A program made the position numbers and the translations under genes. 64,000 nucleotides of DNA from positions 45,077,603 to 45,141,602 of the forward strand of contig NC_092868.1 of NCBI RefSeq assembly GCF_032062135.1. The letters run 5' to 3'. The DNA is from Pyxicephalus adspersus (Eukaryota; Chordata; Amphibia; Anura; Pyxicephalidae). Each line of letters starts with the position of its first letter. Positions within the stretch are counted from its first letter, which is position 1. Shown here piece after piece: positions 46,085 through 57,810 of this stretch. Under the pieces are notes generated by a model that saw only the letters and a program-made list of their open reading frames with translations, was not told the origin of the DNA and made no database searches.

Positions 46085-47005
46085 ATGTTTTACAATACCA
46101 CAGTGTCTGAATTCATTATCACTGGATTCCCAGCTTTGTACCATTATAATTCACTTCTGTTTGTGTGCCTTCTTATTGTGTATCTTCTTATTATAACTGG
46201 TAATGTGACTATATGCGTTCTAGTGAAGACTGACCTACGCCTCCATTCTCCAATGTATATATTTATTAGCGCTCTGTCCTTCTTAGAGATCTTTTATACA
46301 GCTGTCACCATTCCGAAGATGTTGGTCAATCTCCTAATTGGAAACAAAACTATATCTGTAAGAAACTGCCTCTTACAGACATATTTCTTCCATTCTCTTG
46401 GATCTTGTGAGAACTGTCTTCTTACTGCCATGGCCTATGACCGGTATTTGGCCATCTGTCTTCCACTTTATTATTCTTCCATCATGACCTCCACAATGAC
46501 CATGAGGTTAGTTGGTTCCTGTTTCACTCTTGGCTTTCTGTTTCCCCTCACTGAGATCCTTCTGATTTCTAGATTATCTTTTTGTAACAGCAAAATGGAA
46601 CATATATTTTGTGACATACCACCATTGATCAGTTTGGCTTGTGGTGACACCTCCATTAATATTCTTGCTAATTTTGTAACAAATTGTTTTAGTATAGCTG
46701 TCAACTTTTCATTGGTCATGAGCTCATATTTTAGGATCATTATGGCTGTTATAAAAATAAAGACATCTGCTGGAAGAATGAAGGCTTTCTCCACCTGTGT
46801 GTCTCATCTGACTGTGGTGTTGATTTTCTTTACCTGTATTTTGTTTATGTATATTCGGCTTTCCAAAAGTTACTCTTTGTACTTTGACCGTGCGGTGTCC
46901 ATCCTCTATTCAGTAGTCACTCCTATTTTGAACCCAGTAATATACAGCTTTCGGAACCAAGAGATCAGACTCGCTTTTAAAAACAGAATGTGCAGTTTTA
47001 ATTAA
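46085..47005 (+). CDS. olfactory receptor, class II (OR3), intact
   Basis: 306-residue odorant receptor. I chose the ATG at 46085: the longer frame opens at 46061 with GTG and crosses a splice acceptor. Seen: sequon N4-T-T; GN at 39-40; LHSPMYIF at 53-60; LEIFYT of TM2; C95; MAYDRYLAIC at 116-125; loop-2 cysteines C167, C176 and C186; KAFSTC at 233-238; NPVIYSFRN at 283-291. All hallmark residues are present, so this is the best-preserved member of the OR3/OR4/OR5 subfamily. The TM2 style (SFLEIFYTAVTIPKML) recalls OR6/OR11-type receptors. Upstream DNA is the duplicated module at 42791-46004. Confidence 0.95.
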   Translation: MFYNTTVSEFIITGFPALYHYNSLLFVCLLIVYLLIITGNVTICVLVKTDLRLHSPMYIFISALSFLEIFYTAVTIPKMLVNLLIGNKTISVRNCLLQTYFFHSLGSCENCLLTAMAYDRYLAICLPLYYSSIMTSTMTMRLVGSCFTLGFLFPLTEILLISRLSFCNSKMEHIFCDIPPLISLACGDTSINILANFVTNCFSIAVNFSLVMSSYFRIIMAVIKIKTSAGRMKAFSTCVSHLTVVLIFFTCILFMYIRLSKSYSLYFDRAVSILYSVVTPILNPVIYSFRNQEIRLAFKNRMCSFN

Positions 47006-47314
47006 CAAATATATTGAAAATCATTCTATATAGAAAACATAACACATGTACATTTCCTAGATGTAATCATTTTAAAGAGAACCAATTTGGGCAGTTTGTT
47101 GTGATTTTGTTTGATTACTCATTACTATGAAAAAAAGGGGGTAGATAGTGCTTGCTGGGGGAAACAAGTGCTTGAGAGAAAATCTGCAAGAAAAATCACA
47201 GCAATTATTTGCAGTTATACAAAGGCATTTTTCCCAACTCGTGCATAAAACATTGCCCCATTTTCTCATATTGTTACTGTCTTCTAAGTGAAATTGCACA
47301 AATTATTTTCAGTT

Positions 47315-47672
47315 ACAGGTAGTCCCCGGTTTACATGCGAGATAGGGACTGTAGGCTTGTTCTTAAGTTGAATTTGTATGTAAGTCGGAACAGGTACATT
47401 ATTTTATTAAATGCAATTAGGACAGATGTTTGTCTCAACATATTATTAGGCCGCGTGGTGTCAGTTACTGTATAAAATCCTTACTGTGAGTTGATCACAA
47501 ACAAAGAAAAAAAACAACTTTATAGGGCCTAGACATTCATTAAATTTTGGAGAAAGCTGTGCTTTGATATGCAAAAATAAACACTTGCAGAGTTTGTCAT
47601 TAGAGTTACAGGATGTTGCAGAAGAGCTCATCCTTAAGATCATGGACAACCTCAGCTGTGTTTAACAAAAGA
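47315..47672 (+). mobile_element. MITE family E insertion
   Basis: After a TA, CAGGTAGTCCCCGGTTTACA, GACTGTAGGCTTGTTCTTAA and TGTATGTAAGTCGGAAC; then blocks shared with 1160-1602. The right third is missing. The paralogous module lacks it. Confidence 0.65.
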
Positions 47673-47992
47673 TATTGGGATTACTAACTCAGTAAAATTG
47701 CAGAAAATATTTCCAGTTATGTACAAGCAATTTGTTTTACCAAGTAAAAATTGTCCTGTTTGCTCATATTGTGAATGAAAATGTGTTGACAGATTGTGCT
47801 AGATATAAAATGCCAATATTTGGTTAAAATTAGATTGGCAGCTTAGTAGACCTCATAAGTGACCAGGCACTAGTGGATCTATTATTCAAACTAAACCTCT
47901 TAGGTCTGGATACAGAATTTACTAAACAATGGATAGAAAATACTAAACTATGGGTAGCATTGAGGGAGTGCACTAACACCACTGCTAAACAC

Positions 47993-48213
47993 TAGGGATG
48001 AGCGAGAATGCCTCTGGCATTCTTGCAAAAATTTCCTCAATCTCCAATTACCTCAAGCCGCGGCTGCATTTATTGAGAAGATCCCCAGTTCTCAATCTGA
48101 AAGATTTTTTTTTTTAATTTCTCCTTTTAATTTAAAATTTGACCTCGATCGGTGAATTTACACCGGATGTTCTCACTTAAAATTTCGGTAAGCGAGATCG
48201 GAGATCATCCCTA
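47993..48213. mobile_element. hAT-type MITE with 8-bp target duplication
   Basis: Termini TAGGGATGAGCGAGA and GATCATCCCTA are inverted. Flanks CTAAACAC (47985-47992) and CTAAACAG (48214-48221). The paralogous empty site CTAAACAC is intact at 43633-43640. Confidence 0.85.
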
Positions 48214-48278
48214 CTAAACAGACCACCACCAGTGGTAACAGAAAGAAAGAGGTCCTGTTATACAAGATTTCACATGGT

Positions 48279-49049
48279 TGTGAGATTGAGAAAACAGCAC
48301 ATGTGTTCAATGTTTGTAATAAAATATAGGACTACTGTCGTTCTGCATTTTAGCCACAAGATGCCGCTGTTTCTGAGCACAGCTAAACGAGTGGCCAGTA
48401 TTTGTATATTGTTAGGAGGTGTGGTTGTTCTGAGGAGAGGAAACAGGAAGGAGGAGAGCAGACATCTTGCAAGGACTGGGTGTGTAAAAGAGAATCCATT
48501 CGCATCCAAGGGTCAGCGTGTTCCTACAGACTCAGAAGCTGTGGCTGAGTGAAGCTGACAACCATCCAAGGTAGATCCTGTCCAGAGGAAAGAGGATTGT
48601 TGTCCAGAAAGGCTGAGAGAAGCTGAGGAACCGAGAGCTGTCTGTCCTGCAGGACCTCATGTTTGCTGAAGAGACTTGTTGCTGTTTTTTTTCAGTTTAA
48701 AGACATTGATGGATCCAGAACAAGACCCGGGTCAGTAAAATCGTGCACGCACCGCATTATAGGATTGGCGCCTGAAATACCAGAGACTGAGATTATACCT
48801 GCAATAGTTAGTGAGTTAGGGTCTATGTATGTGGCAGGTCATAATAACCAATCTTGAAAAAGGACGCTGTGCTGACCTCTGGGGTGAATGTATTTAATGT
48901 GTTTTCTTTGGGTTATTGTTTGGAATTTTGTTTATTGTGATAGTATGCAGTAAAGTACTTCCTGTTTTATATAAATTGGTGTCAGTGGGCTGCTTTTCCT
49001 TGTTTGTGACTTCGCTGTATCCTAGAAAGCCCCCGGTACACGGCTTACA
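48279..49049 (+). mobile_element. solo LTR (LTR retrotransposon), 771 bp
   Basis: Starts TGTGAGATTGAG, ends CGGCTTACA (TG...CA), flanked by TGGT at 48275-48278 and 49050-49053. The paralogous site (TATGGTAGCAAAAAGC, 43691-43706) lacks it. No internal coding region, so it is read as a solo LTR. Superfamily not determined; orientation is assumed from TG...CA only. Confidence 0.7.
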
Positions 49050-49344
49050 TGGTAACAAAAAGCAGATTCCTCCCAGCACAGATTCACCCTTTGTGGACTG
49101 ACTGGCTCATTCATCATCTCAGTCACAGCAGGTTGATGAAGACATGGATTGTTATAAATTACCCAGTCAGCCAGGGTACCTCTGGTTCCTCTACAACTTT
49201 TATAAACTCTCTGAGAGCACATGTTCTCAAATCCCTCTTCTTCAAACATCAAAATTGCTGCAGGGAAGATATTAAGTCACTGCCCCAGGGTTTCCCTGCC
49301 AGGGGGTGACAGGAATCAGATGACTTGGGCGGAGGAATTAGGAA

Positions 49345-49510
49345 TTAGGCCAGATTAAGGAGAGTCAAGGTAAGGTAGTGAAACAGGTGAAGATCTGGGC
49401 AGGTGGCAGACAGGGCAAGGTCAGGTTACAAGCCGAGATCAGGGCACGCAGCAGACAAGGCAAGATCAGGTAAAAAGCAGAGGTCAGGGCAGGGAGCAGA
49501 CAAGGCAAAG
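49345..49510 (+). repeat. short tandem repeat, unit about 45 bp
   Basis: Three to four imperfect copies of GGCAGGTGGCAGACAGGGCA / AGGTCAGGTTACAAGCCGAG. Expanded relative to 43955-44060. Confidence 0.65.
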
Positions 49511-51355
49511 GAAAAACGTAGGGAATACATTGAGTATTCTACAACCTAAGCCTGGAACTAGAGAGGTTGAAAAAGGCCCAGTGGCCAATGGCCGGAAAGG
49601 ATTAAACAATTTGCAACACATCCTCCAGAATCCAATTCAGCTGTACACAGCCCCGGTTTCTGTGCAGGGGATGCCAAGAATGATGGAAAATTCACAGCTA
49701 AAGGGAGGCTGAGGATGCTGCAACTTGCTGAGCAGATGATTTGCGGGTGGAGTGGTAACAGGAGGGATGTCATAGTATCTGATTTTAAATGTTATTCATC
49801 CACATTGACACTTTAAGCACTGATACCAGTTGTTTCTCATTTAATTATAGCATGTGTTTATTTTACCCAAAGAATCAGAAAGGAAAGAAATCTTAATAAA
49901 AATGTAGGGTGCTGTTAAGTGAACAAAGCTCAAATAATAAATATGTAAACGCATATATATTTGTTCATATAACATCTTTCCTGCATTGGTGGTCAGTGGG
50001 AGTTGAAAAAGTGCCATATCAGTTTCAGAGAGAACCCCATCATGGGAATAAGCAGTTCTTCACTGGGCCATTGGGATTCGGAAAGTCTACCTAACATCAG
50101 CGTTTAGGCATTTTACTCTTTGCACATGCCCTATGCCCACATTGCCCCCATAATGGCCTGTTGACATTATAGCGGAGACTATGCTGACACTGTTGACTTT
50201 CTGCTGACAGTGCAACCAAAGTATATTGCTGGATGCTGATATACTCTGTTACATGACATCCACTGTACATGAATATACTTTTGGAGGTAATATTCAGATG
50301 TACAGTATGTCCTATGTATACTTTCTGTGTGATTCCAGGAAGTCTATTTAGAATAAAGCACTTGAAAATACTAGAAAATATATAAATTCTGTACAATGAA
50401 ATACACATATATAAATTCTATACATTTCCATTGTTCAGTTTTGTATGTTATTTTATGTTTACTTCTATTCACAATAAAGTGGCAACTTTAGTTTTACCAT
50501 AGTAAAAGAATACAGAAATAGTATTGTTATAATATAACACTTAAACATAAAAAAGTAATTGTGTAAGTAAAAAAAAATTTTTAATACTTACATATTTTTG
50601 AACACTTAAATTAGATAATGATTGCAACAGACTGGGCATAAAATCCCAATGTGTTCAAAGATATTTAAACCTTTACAAAAATAATCTTACATCATTGGGA
50701 AGCAAAAAAGCACTTGATTTATTGATTTTTTGTATTGTATTGTTATGGTATTTTTGTATTGTTTTAAAGCAACAGATTTAAAATAATATTGCATATCTGC
50801 AATATAAGACTGGCTAAAAGAAATCTAAAGAAATAAATAAAAGAAGAGTTTTTCTGACATTCAATCAGCATTCATATTTAATGGTAATATTAAATCAGAT
50901 CCACACATACCTTGGTGGTTTTCATTATATAATAAAAGCATTAAAAGCATTATCATACATTTAAAGCAATCTATAGATTTTTAGCTCCTATATTCTACAA
51001 AGTAGCAGGAATATAACCATCAAGCCTATTGGTATAATGTTAGGATTTTTTGTATTACACCAGCTGATAATAACTCAATAAAAAAAATTTTATAGTTGAA
51101 AACTGATATGCTAATGCTAAGAAAACAATAATTGGGTGTCCTTTGTGCTATGTTTAATTTTTTTACATTTTTGAAGGGAACCAAGTAAAAAAGCACTAAT
51201 TTTCAGCATAAATTTCAAGTGTCCTGTACGTAGTTACAATAAGCAACAAAAAGAATTGCAAGGTTGGTGCTGCTTACTCTTTTTCTAGATGCAACTGTTT
51301 TCCACAATAGATAATTAACTGGTATTCTACTGTGTTTTCCACTGCAGGCCCAGAT

Positions 51356-51456
51356 ATGTTTTACAATAACACCGTTTCTGAATTCATTATCACTGGATTC
51401 CCAGCTTTGTACCATTATAATTCACTTCTGTTTGTGTACCTTCTTATTATAGCTGA
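51356..51456 (+). pseudogene. olfactory receptor 5' fragment, cut in TM1
   Basis: ATG then FYNNTVSEFIITGFPALYHY and NSLLFVYL, almost identical to OR3 and OR5, with the acceptor AG 8 bases upstream. A small deletion in TM1 is followed by GCTGATAG, where homology ends and the hairpin-rich repeat begins. The remaining receptor is not found downstream, so this is a deletion or truncation, not merely an interruption. Confidence 0.88.
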
Positions 51457-52030
51457 TAGCTCCGCTCCCCTGATTGCTCTTGCAGCCCTAGCATAACTGT
51501 AGTAGGTGTTCTTGGATAGAGATTCTCTATCCAAGAACACAGAGTTCATCTGCAGTTCCACTGCGATCCCTGGGCACTAGAGGTTAATTAACCTCTAGTT
51601 AACCTCTAATTAACCTCTAACCTCATCTTCAGTTCAGTTCCCACGGTCACCGCGCTGATAAGTACACCCCGGTGACCGTGGGAACTAACTTGCAGATGAA
51701 CTCTCAATGGAGGAACTATATTGAGAGTTCATCTGCAGTCACAGCTGATTGAAAACACTCGTGTGCCTCCAATCAGCTGTGACCGCAAGTTCCCACTTTC
51801 CCCGGGCTGTACTTATCAATGAAAAGTACAGCCTGGTGACTGTGGAAACTGAACTCAAATGAACTCTCAATAGAGAAACTCCATTAGGAGTTCATCTGGA
51901 GTTTGCCTTTTTTTAAACCTATTTTTAAACACGAATTCGCAAAGTCGAATTCTGTGTTTTTCGGGTAGGGTCTGCCCGAAATTGGGTCGATTATAAGGAC
52001 AATAATTCGACCCCAATTCGAACACCAACA
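51457..52030. repeat. hairpin-rich repeat replacing the OR body
   Basis: Contains a perfect 33-base hairpin at 51507-51539 (TGTTCTTGGATAGAGA arm), a triplet of TTAACCTCTA blocks (51584-51625), AGTTCCCACGGTCACCG mirrored by CGGTGACCGTGGGAACT (51636-51692), CAGCTGATTG/CAATCAGCTG and a terminal TCGAATTCTG/ATTCG-rich segment. No coding frame. Composition (GC-richer) differs from the neighbouring DNA. Confidence 0.7.
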
Positions 52031-53309
52031 CTACATATACATATAAAAGAGAAATTATAGGAAGAAATAGGCAAAGAGGATTTTTTGGGGGGCAAATTGC
52101 TTAACATGCTTCAAATTGAAAAGATTGCCGATTTCTTCTTATAATTTCCAATGTCATGGGCTTGACTCCAAGCAACATTCATGTATGATATTGTTTCTGG
52201 TTAAAGGAGGAAACCCCCTTTATGTGCTTCCACTACCAAGCTGAGGTTAGTAAGTCAGTATATAGTGGGCAAAGGTCTAAAATGCCATTCAAACCTGCAG
52301 AAACACCCTGAAAGGCTGGAAAAGCAAGAACATATTTTTGGCACAAAGTGTATTTGTCCCTGGAAGTTTTAGATACTAGTACTATTTGTTTTATGTAAAC
52401 ACCTAAATAGTGCATACACTGCAGTATTTAATGAGCAAAATTAAGTTGAGCAACAACACAACATCTGTTCATTCCTAAGAGTGCCTGACCCTGCTTGTGA
52501 GCTTGGCAATCAATGAGCTTTGATGTTGTGCTTGGAACCTGGACCTCCTTCCATCACCATCAGGTGTGTTAGAATGAGTATGCAACTCAGCCGGACAACT
52601 AATTGACAACCAGTTTGGACAACAAGTGGAAGTGTGTTTGTATACAATAGGGCTAGGATCAGGCAGCACAGCACAATGACAACAAACCTATAATACTACT
52701 ACAAATGAACAGAGGAGTTGTGTGGCAGCAGATCAACATGAGTGCAAATGTCAGACTAAAAAAATTAAAAAAAAAAAAACCAAAAGAAATAAAAACCATG
52801 ACAATTTATTCATAAAAAAAATATGTACATAAAACATTTGAATACTAAAATGTGACAATGTGACTTTGATAATGGGACAAAGGCAAGGAGGGGGTTCAAG
52901 TAGCAGTTTGCAGTGGAAACCATGCAGATATTTGTACTGAAAATTTGTGGGGGAAAAAATGACAAAACATGAAGAATTGCTTAACAACAGAAACTGTCAT
53001 TACAAACCAGGCACAAAAGCATTGCAGCAAAAGATTAAACTAACAATAATAAGGATTACAAAGTCACATCAATGCATACCATCCAAGCAAACTTACTGGA
53101 TTAAACCCCCCCCCCCCCCCCCACACACACAAACCAGTCCAGTCAAAATAGTAAAAATTTAAATGTATTTATATGCATTTAAAATGTCACCCGGCACGTA
53201 TATATGCGCACCGAGCTTACACGCACTTGTTTGATAAATCAGGCCCAAAGACTATAAAGGCTAAAAAACTCACTTTAAGCTTTCTTATGAATGAATTTCT
53301 TATCTTATT
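52031..53309. other. no gene recognised; poly-C/CA tract
   Basis: 53107-53130 is a poly-C run followed by (CA)n. 53231-53245 (TTTGATAAATCAGGCCC) is an end fragment of family A. The rest is unrecognised. Confidence 0.45.
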
Positions 53310-54330
53310 TATCTTATGAATTTCTTCTTATATACCATAACAACAAACTTCTTGTATTTGCTCCCTATTGCTCTGTTTATTATATATCTAAAAGTTTTTT
53401 GTCATATCTATCAGACAAGTGAAAAATTGGTCATGTCAGAAATTCAGAGCCTGCGTGTGTCTTATGCATACTTTCTGTTATTCAAAAAAGTGTATTTAAA
53501 TTAAAACTATATATATAACTTTTGTTTTACTATAGTAAAAGAATACAGAAATAGTTTTGTTCTAATATAATAGTTTACCTTAATAAAGTAATAGTGTTTA
53601 TCATTACAAACTGAAAGTTGGCAGATCCATTGATTATAAAAAGTTTTGTTTTAGATAATTGCTATATTTAACAAAACTTAAATTAATTACGCAATAATTA
53701 CAGACTGGGAATAAAATCCCAATGTGTTTAAAGGTATTTAAAGGTTGATGACAAATCATCTCTTAGGGTCATTGAAACGAAAAGAAAGCACCTACATTGT
53801 TGGGAAGCAATTTTTTTTTCATTGTAAAGCTATGGATTTAAAATAAAATTGTATACCTACAATATAAGACTGGCTAAAATAAATCTACAAAACTAATTCA
53901 AGAAGAGTTGTCCTGACATTCAGTAAAGACCAATCAGCATTATTATTTAATGGTAAGATTATTTAAGATGTACAAATACTTTGGTGGTTTTCATAATATA
54001 TTAAAATGAAACTTTGTAACATGTAGCATTATCATACATTCAAAGTAATCTATTGATTTTTAGCACTTATATTTTACAAAGTAGCAGGGACAAAACCACT
54101 AAGCCAATTGGTATTTATTATAAATGTTTCTATTACACCAGTTGATAACATCTCCTTTAAAATTGAAAACTGGAGAACGCTAGGAAAACAATGGTTGGGT
54201 ATATTTTTTGCTGTGTCATTTTTTTTACATTTTTGGAAGGGAACCAAGTAAATTGGCACCAAAGAAAGTTTGAAGTGTGCTGTGTATACTATCAATAGAC
54301 AACAAAGAAAATTGTCTCATCTGTCAAATC
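53310..54330. repeat. duplicated upstream module (OR4)
   Basis: Collinear with 44870-45990: GTCAGAAATTCAGAGC, AGAATACAGAAATAG, AGACTGGGAATAAAATCCCA, CTGACATTCAGTA and TACACCAG-TGATAA blocks in the same order. Confidence 0.75.
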
Positions 54331-55257
54331 AGGATAACACACCATTGATTCTGAGTTTTGAAAAATACATTATTTGCTCTCAAATTGTAATAATTCTTAG
54401 AAAACATTCTAGCCCTTGCACGTAGTAACATGACCATCCAGATAGTCCTTTCTGCTGCATCCAGACCTATAGATAACTCTGCCTCTCTATGTCCTATTGC
54501 ATCAATTCCAGGGAGTACTGGCAGAGAGGTATAGCAGAAACCCTTCCATCAACTTGGCCCTGACCAGGTAGGTGGAAATGTTAAGGCTTATTTATTAAAA
54601 AAAACATTTGGCCATGAAGTTTCCTATGTACAAAAGAGCAGTGACTACTGGAATCAGATTGGGTGCTTAAGACAAGACAGACATTTTAATTTTTTGCTAA
54701 TAAATTTACAGACAAGTTAGATGAAAGTTCTGATTTAACAATGACAATGAAATATTGTAAGGCTTTTAAAGTTCAACTAATCTTTATTGGAGACTTTAGC
54801 TTACAAACTCATATCAGATACAAATGAAATGTTAAACAAAAATACAGTTTTTTAAAGCACACAAAGATTTAGAATTAGTGGAAAGGTAGAAAGAGGTAAC
54901 AAAGATTTAGTATAGGGGAAGGTATAAATAAAAGTATTGGTAGTAAAGTACTAACAAAACAATTATAACACTAAAAAATAAGGTCAACAGAAGAGTAGCT
55001 AGGTTTGCATGCATCTCTCTATAACCAAAGAATATTGAGTTTACCAGCGAGGAGGATACAAACCAGTATTATTATATATGTAGTAGGAAAAACATTTAAA
55101 TGTAAAATATATTTAATATAAAAAAATTATTATTTAAATATAAATATAATTCAGGTGATTGAATAACAGTGATTTATTGTAAGGCTTTTGTTGCCACACA
55201 CAAGTTGGACACAACTTTTCTCAACAATAGATAAATTTACCGGTATTCTTTAACAAA
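54331..55257. other. OR4 upstream region
   Basis: 54350-54610 resembles 61740-61990 upstream of OR5 (TTGCTCTCAAATTGTAATAA, AGTAACATGACC). 54770-55140 is unrecognised. Confidence 0.55.
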
Positions 55258-55281
55258 GTGTTTTCCTCTGCAGGTCCAGAT

Positions 55282-56202
55282 ATGTTTTCCAATAACACAG
55301 TGTCAGAATTTATTTTCATTGGATTCCCAGCTTTGTACCATTATAATTCACTTCTGTTTGTGTGTCTTCTGATTGTGTACCTTCTTACTATAGCTGGTAA
55401 TTTGACTATATGCCTTCTAGTTAAGACTGACCTACGCCTCCATTCTCCAATGTATATATTTATTAGCACTCTGTCCTTTATAGAGATCTTTTATACAACT
55501 GCCACCATTCCGAAGATGTTGGTCAATCTCCTAGTTGAAAATAAAACTATATCTGTAAGAAACTGCCTCTTGCAGACATATTTCTTCCATGCGCTCGGAT
55601 CTTGTGAGTGCTGTCTTCTTACTGCCATGGCCTATGACCGGTATTTGGCCATTTGCCACCCTCTTCACTATTCTTCCATCATGACCTCCACAATGACCAT
55701 GAGGTTAGTTGGTTCATGTTTCACTCTTGGCTTTCTACTACCCCTCACCGAGATCCTTTTGATTTCTAGATTATCTTTTATTAACAACAAACTGGAACAT
55801 ATATTTTGTGACATACCACCATTGATCAGTTTGGCTTGTGGTGACACCTCCATTAATATTCTTGCTGATTTTGTTACAAATTGTTTCACTGTAGTTGTCA
55901 ACTTTTTTTTGGTTATGACCTCATATTTTAAGATCATTATGACTGTTATGAAAATAAAGACATCTGCTGGAAGAATGAAGGCTTTCTCCACCTGTGTGTC
56001 TCATCTGACTGTGGTGTTGATGTTCTTTACCTGTGCTTTGTTTATGTACATTCGGCTTACCAAGAGCTACTCTTTGTACTTTGACCGTGCGGTGTCCATC
56101 CTCTATTCAGTGGTCACTCCTATTTTGAACCCAATAATATACAGCTTTCGGAACCAAGAGATCAGACTTGCTTTAAAAAACAGAATGTGCATTTCCTATT
56201 AA
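55282..56202 (+). CDS. olfactory receptor, class II (OR4), open frame lacking one loop-2 cysteine
   Basis: 306-residue odorant receptor, closest to OR3. The ATG at 55282 follows the acceptor CCTCTGCAG; the frame opening upstream at 55258 starts with GTG and spans it. Seen: sequon N4-N-T, GN at 39-40, C95, MAYDRYLAICHPL at 116-128, C176 and C186, KAFSTC at 233-238, NPIIYSFRN at 283-291. The first of the three class II loop-2 cysteines (position 167) is Ile (LSFINNK against LSFCNSK in OR3 and OR5); in ORs this residue is expected to pair with the third. The frame is otherwise clean, so the gene may still be expressed. Confidence 0.93.
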   Translation: MFSNNTVSEFIFIGFPALYHYNSLLFVCLLIVYLLTIAGNLTICLLVKTDLRLHSPMYIFISTLSFIEIFYTTATIPKMLVNLLVENKTISVRNCLLQTYFFHALGSCECCLLTAMAYDRYLAICHPLHYSSIMTSTMTMRLVGSCFTLGFLLPLTEILLISRLSFINNKLEHIFCDIPPLISLACGDTSINILADFVTNCFTVVVNFFLVMTSYFKIIMTVMKIKTSAGRMKAFSTCVSHLTVVLMFFTCALFMYIRLTKSYSLYFDRAVSILYSVVTPILNPIIYSFRNQEIRLALKNRMCISY

Positions 56203-56398
56203 CAAATATATTAAAAATCCTATATAGAAAATATACAAATGTACATTTCCTAAATGTTTTTTTTTTTTTAAAGAATCAGTTAAGTCCTATTTTGTTTTTA
56301 ATTGTTTAGGATTACTTTTTACAATTGTATTATACCTTTTTTTTAATAATTTAGAGATTCTAAAAGTGTTCAAATATAATGTTTTTTGTCTGACACAT
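56203..56398. other. OR4 3' flank
   Basis: Resembles the OR3 3' flank (TACATTTCCTA, poly-T). Confidence 0.5.
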
Positions 56399-56632
56399 TA
56401 GGCCTGATTTATTAGAGTTCTCCAGAACTGGAGAAGATAGACTATCATAGGTGAACCCGGGTAATTCAATAAACCTGGAAACAATTTTTAAATAGTATTT
56501 AAATCTATTAATTGGCAAATCTTTTCAATCCTGGACTAGATCCATAGCAGTTTTGTTGGATAACTCAGGTTCTCCCATGATAGTCTATCTTCTCCAGGCT
56601 TAGAGAGCCATTATAAATCTGTTCCATTGGCT
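56399..56632. mobile_element. MITE family A, diverged
   Basis: TAGGCCTGATTTATTAGAGT at the left, AGAGCCATTATAAATCTGTTCC at the right, GGTGAACCCGGGTAATTCAA and its mirror inside. Confidence 0.75.
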
Positions 56633-56869
56633 TAAGCTTTAGGGGTTTAGGTCTTTACACAGTACCCTTCAATTACCAGGCCCCACACAGTGTGGTTAAC
56701 TTACTAAAGAAGATGAGGCTCTTCAAGAGTATTGGTCAGATTCAGACTTAAACTTGAGCTATTGTGACTAAGGGTCAGAAGCCTGACTTTGGGCTATCTG
56801 AGCTCAAATTTTGAGTGCAGATATCCTGTGCATAGGAAAAGTGTTTAAGTTCAAGATCTTCCAATGACA

Positions 56870-57490
56870 AGCATGATATGCCAGCCTTGGTCGTCTACAG
56901 ATGGCTGACATCACTAAAACCTTATGTTAAAGATGTTGCACAACTAGCCAAGGCACAGCTTAGCTTGACGCTAATTTTGAGAATAACAAAAATAGGGGAG
57001 TGGACAGTGCTTGTTGCTAAAAACTGGAGGCATTTGACAATACTTGGGAACTGCGGACCAAACATTAACCCCTTTATTCTTCATCCTTTCCTCTTCCCTT
57101 CAAGACCCCCTTTATTCCTCCTGTCATTTATTTTTGTTTTTCATGTTGCATTTAGGTTTTATATTTAAGGCTTTTGGGCTCCCAAACAACCGGGTAGTTC
57201 TCACTTTAATAACACTGGGGGGTAACTCAGCTCTATTGTCCTTGTGTACATTATAACCACATTTGGTCTCAGCTCGGTTCATTTCCTTCTCAGTTGTCCT
57301 GGTTAGGTTCAGTTTGTTATTTGTACAAGGACCAAAAATGTTTTTGTTATATTTATACATGTTATGTTATAATATATGTTTTACCCCCATGCTTTGTGAA
57401 TCCTTTTGTTACTCTTGTCAATCCTTTATTGTTCGTTGTATTGCTTTTTTTTTCAAAATTTGAAAACCCAATAAAAACATTAAAAAATAA
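56870..57490 (+). mobile_element. LINE (L1-like) 3' end
   Basis: Carries a 3' UTR ending TTTGAAAACCCAATAAAAAC and an A-rich tail, like 26128-26165. The part before 57060 may be the last codons of ORF2 but no motif is decisive. Confidence 0.5.
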
Positions 57491-57559
57491 TAGAAAAGTA
57501 TTTAGGGGAAAGTGCTTTTGGCCTGTTTTTTATTGGCATTGGAAGTGGGACTCACAAGT

Positions 57560-57810
57560 TACCAGCCACTGGTGGATCCTTGTCCCAAACTAAACCTCTT
57601 GGATCCTGATACAGAATTCACCAAACTATGGGTAACATAAAGGGAGGACACTAACATGACTACAAAGCACACCACCACTAGTAATACCAGACAGAGAGAG
57701 GTCCTATTATACAGATTTCTCCCAGCCAAGCTTTACCCTTTGTGGACTGACTGGCTCATTCATCATCTCATTCACAGCTGAGAGATGAAGACAGTGAATG
57801 TGATACATTA
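57560..57810. repeat. piece of the duplicated module
   Basis: AACTAAACCTCTTGGATCCT, ACAGAATTCACCAAACTATG and TTTGTGGACTGACTGGCTCA match 43540-43790. Confidence 0.75.

Larger units (their letters stand above)
47006..51343. repeat. duplicated OR-cluster module 2 with insertions
   Basis: Paralogue of module 1, enlarged by a family E MITE, a hAT MITE and a solo LTR. From about 49050 it runs collinearly with 43690-45990 to the OR fragment at 51344. No gene recognised. Confidence 0.8.

Noticed and set aside
46471..46794. 107-codon antisense frame, also at 55668-55991 and 62587-62910
   Set aside because: The same antisense shadow in three paralogous ORs; conserved only because the sense strand is.
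53316..53504. 62-codon frame in the OR4 upstream module
   Set aside because: The corresponding stretch in modules 1 and 2 has a different open frame; no conservation at protein level.
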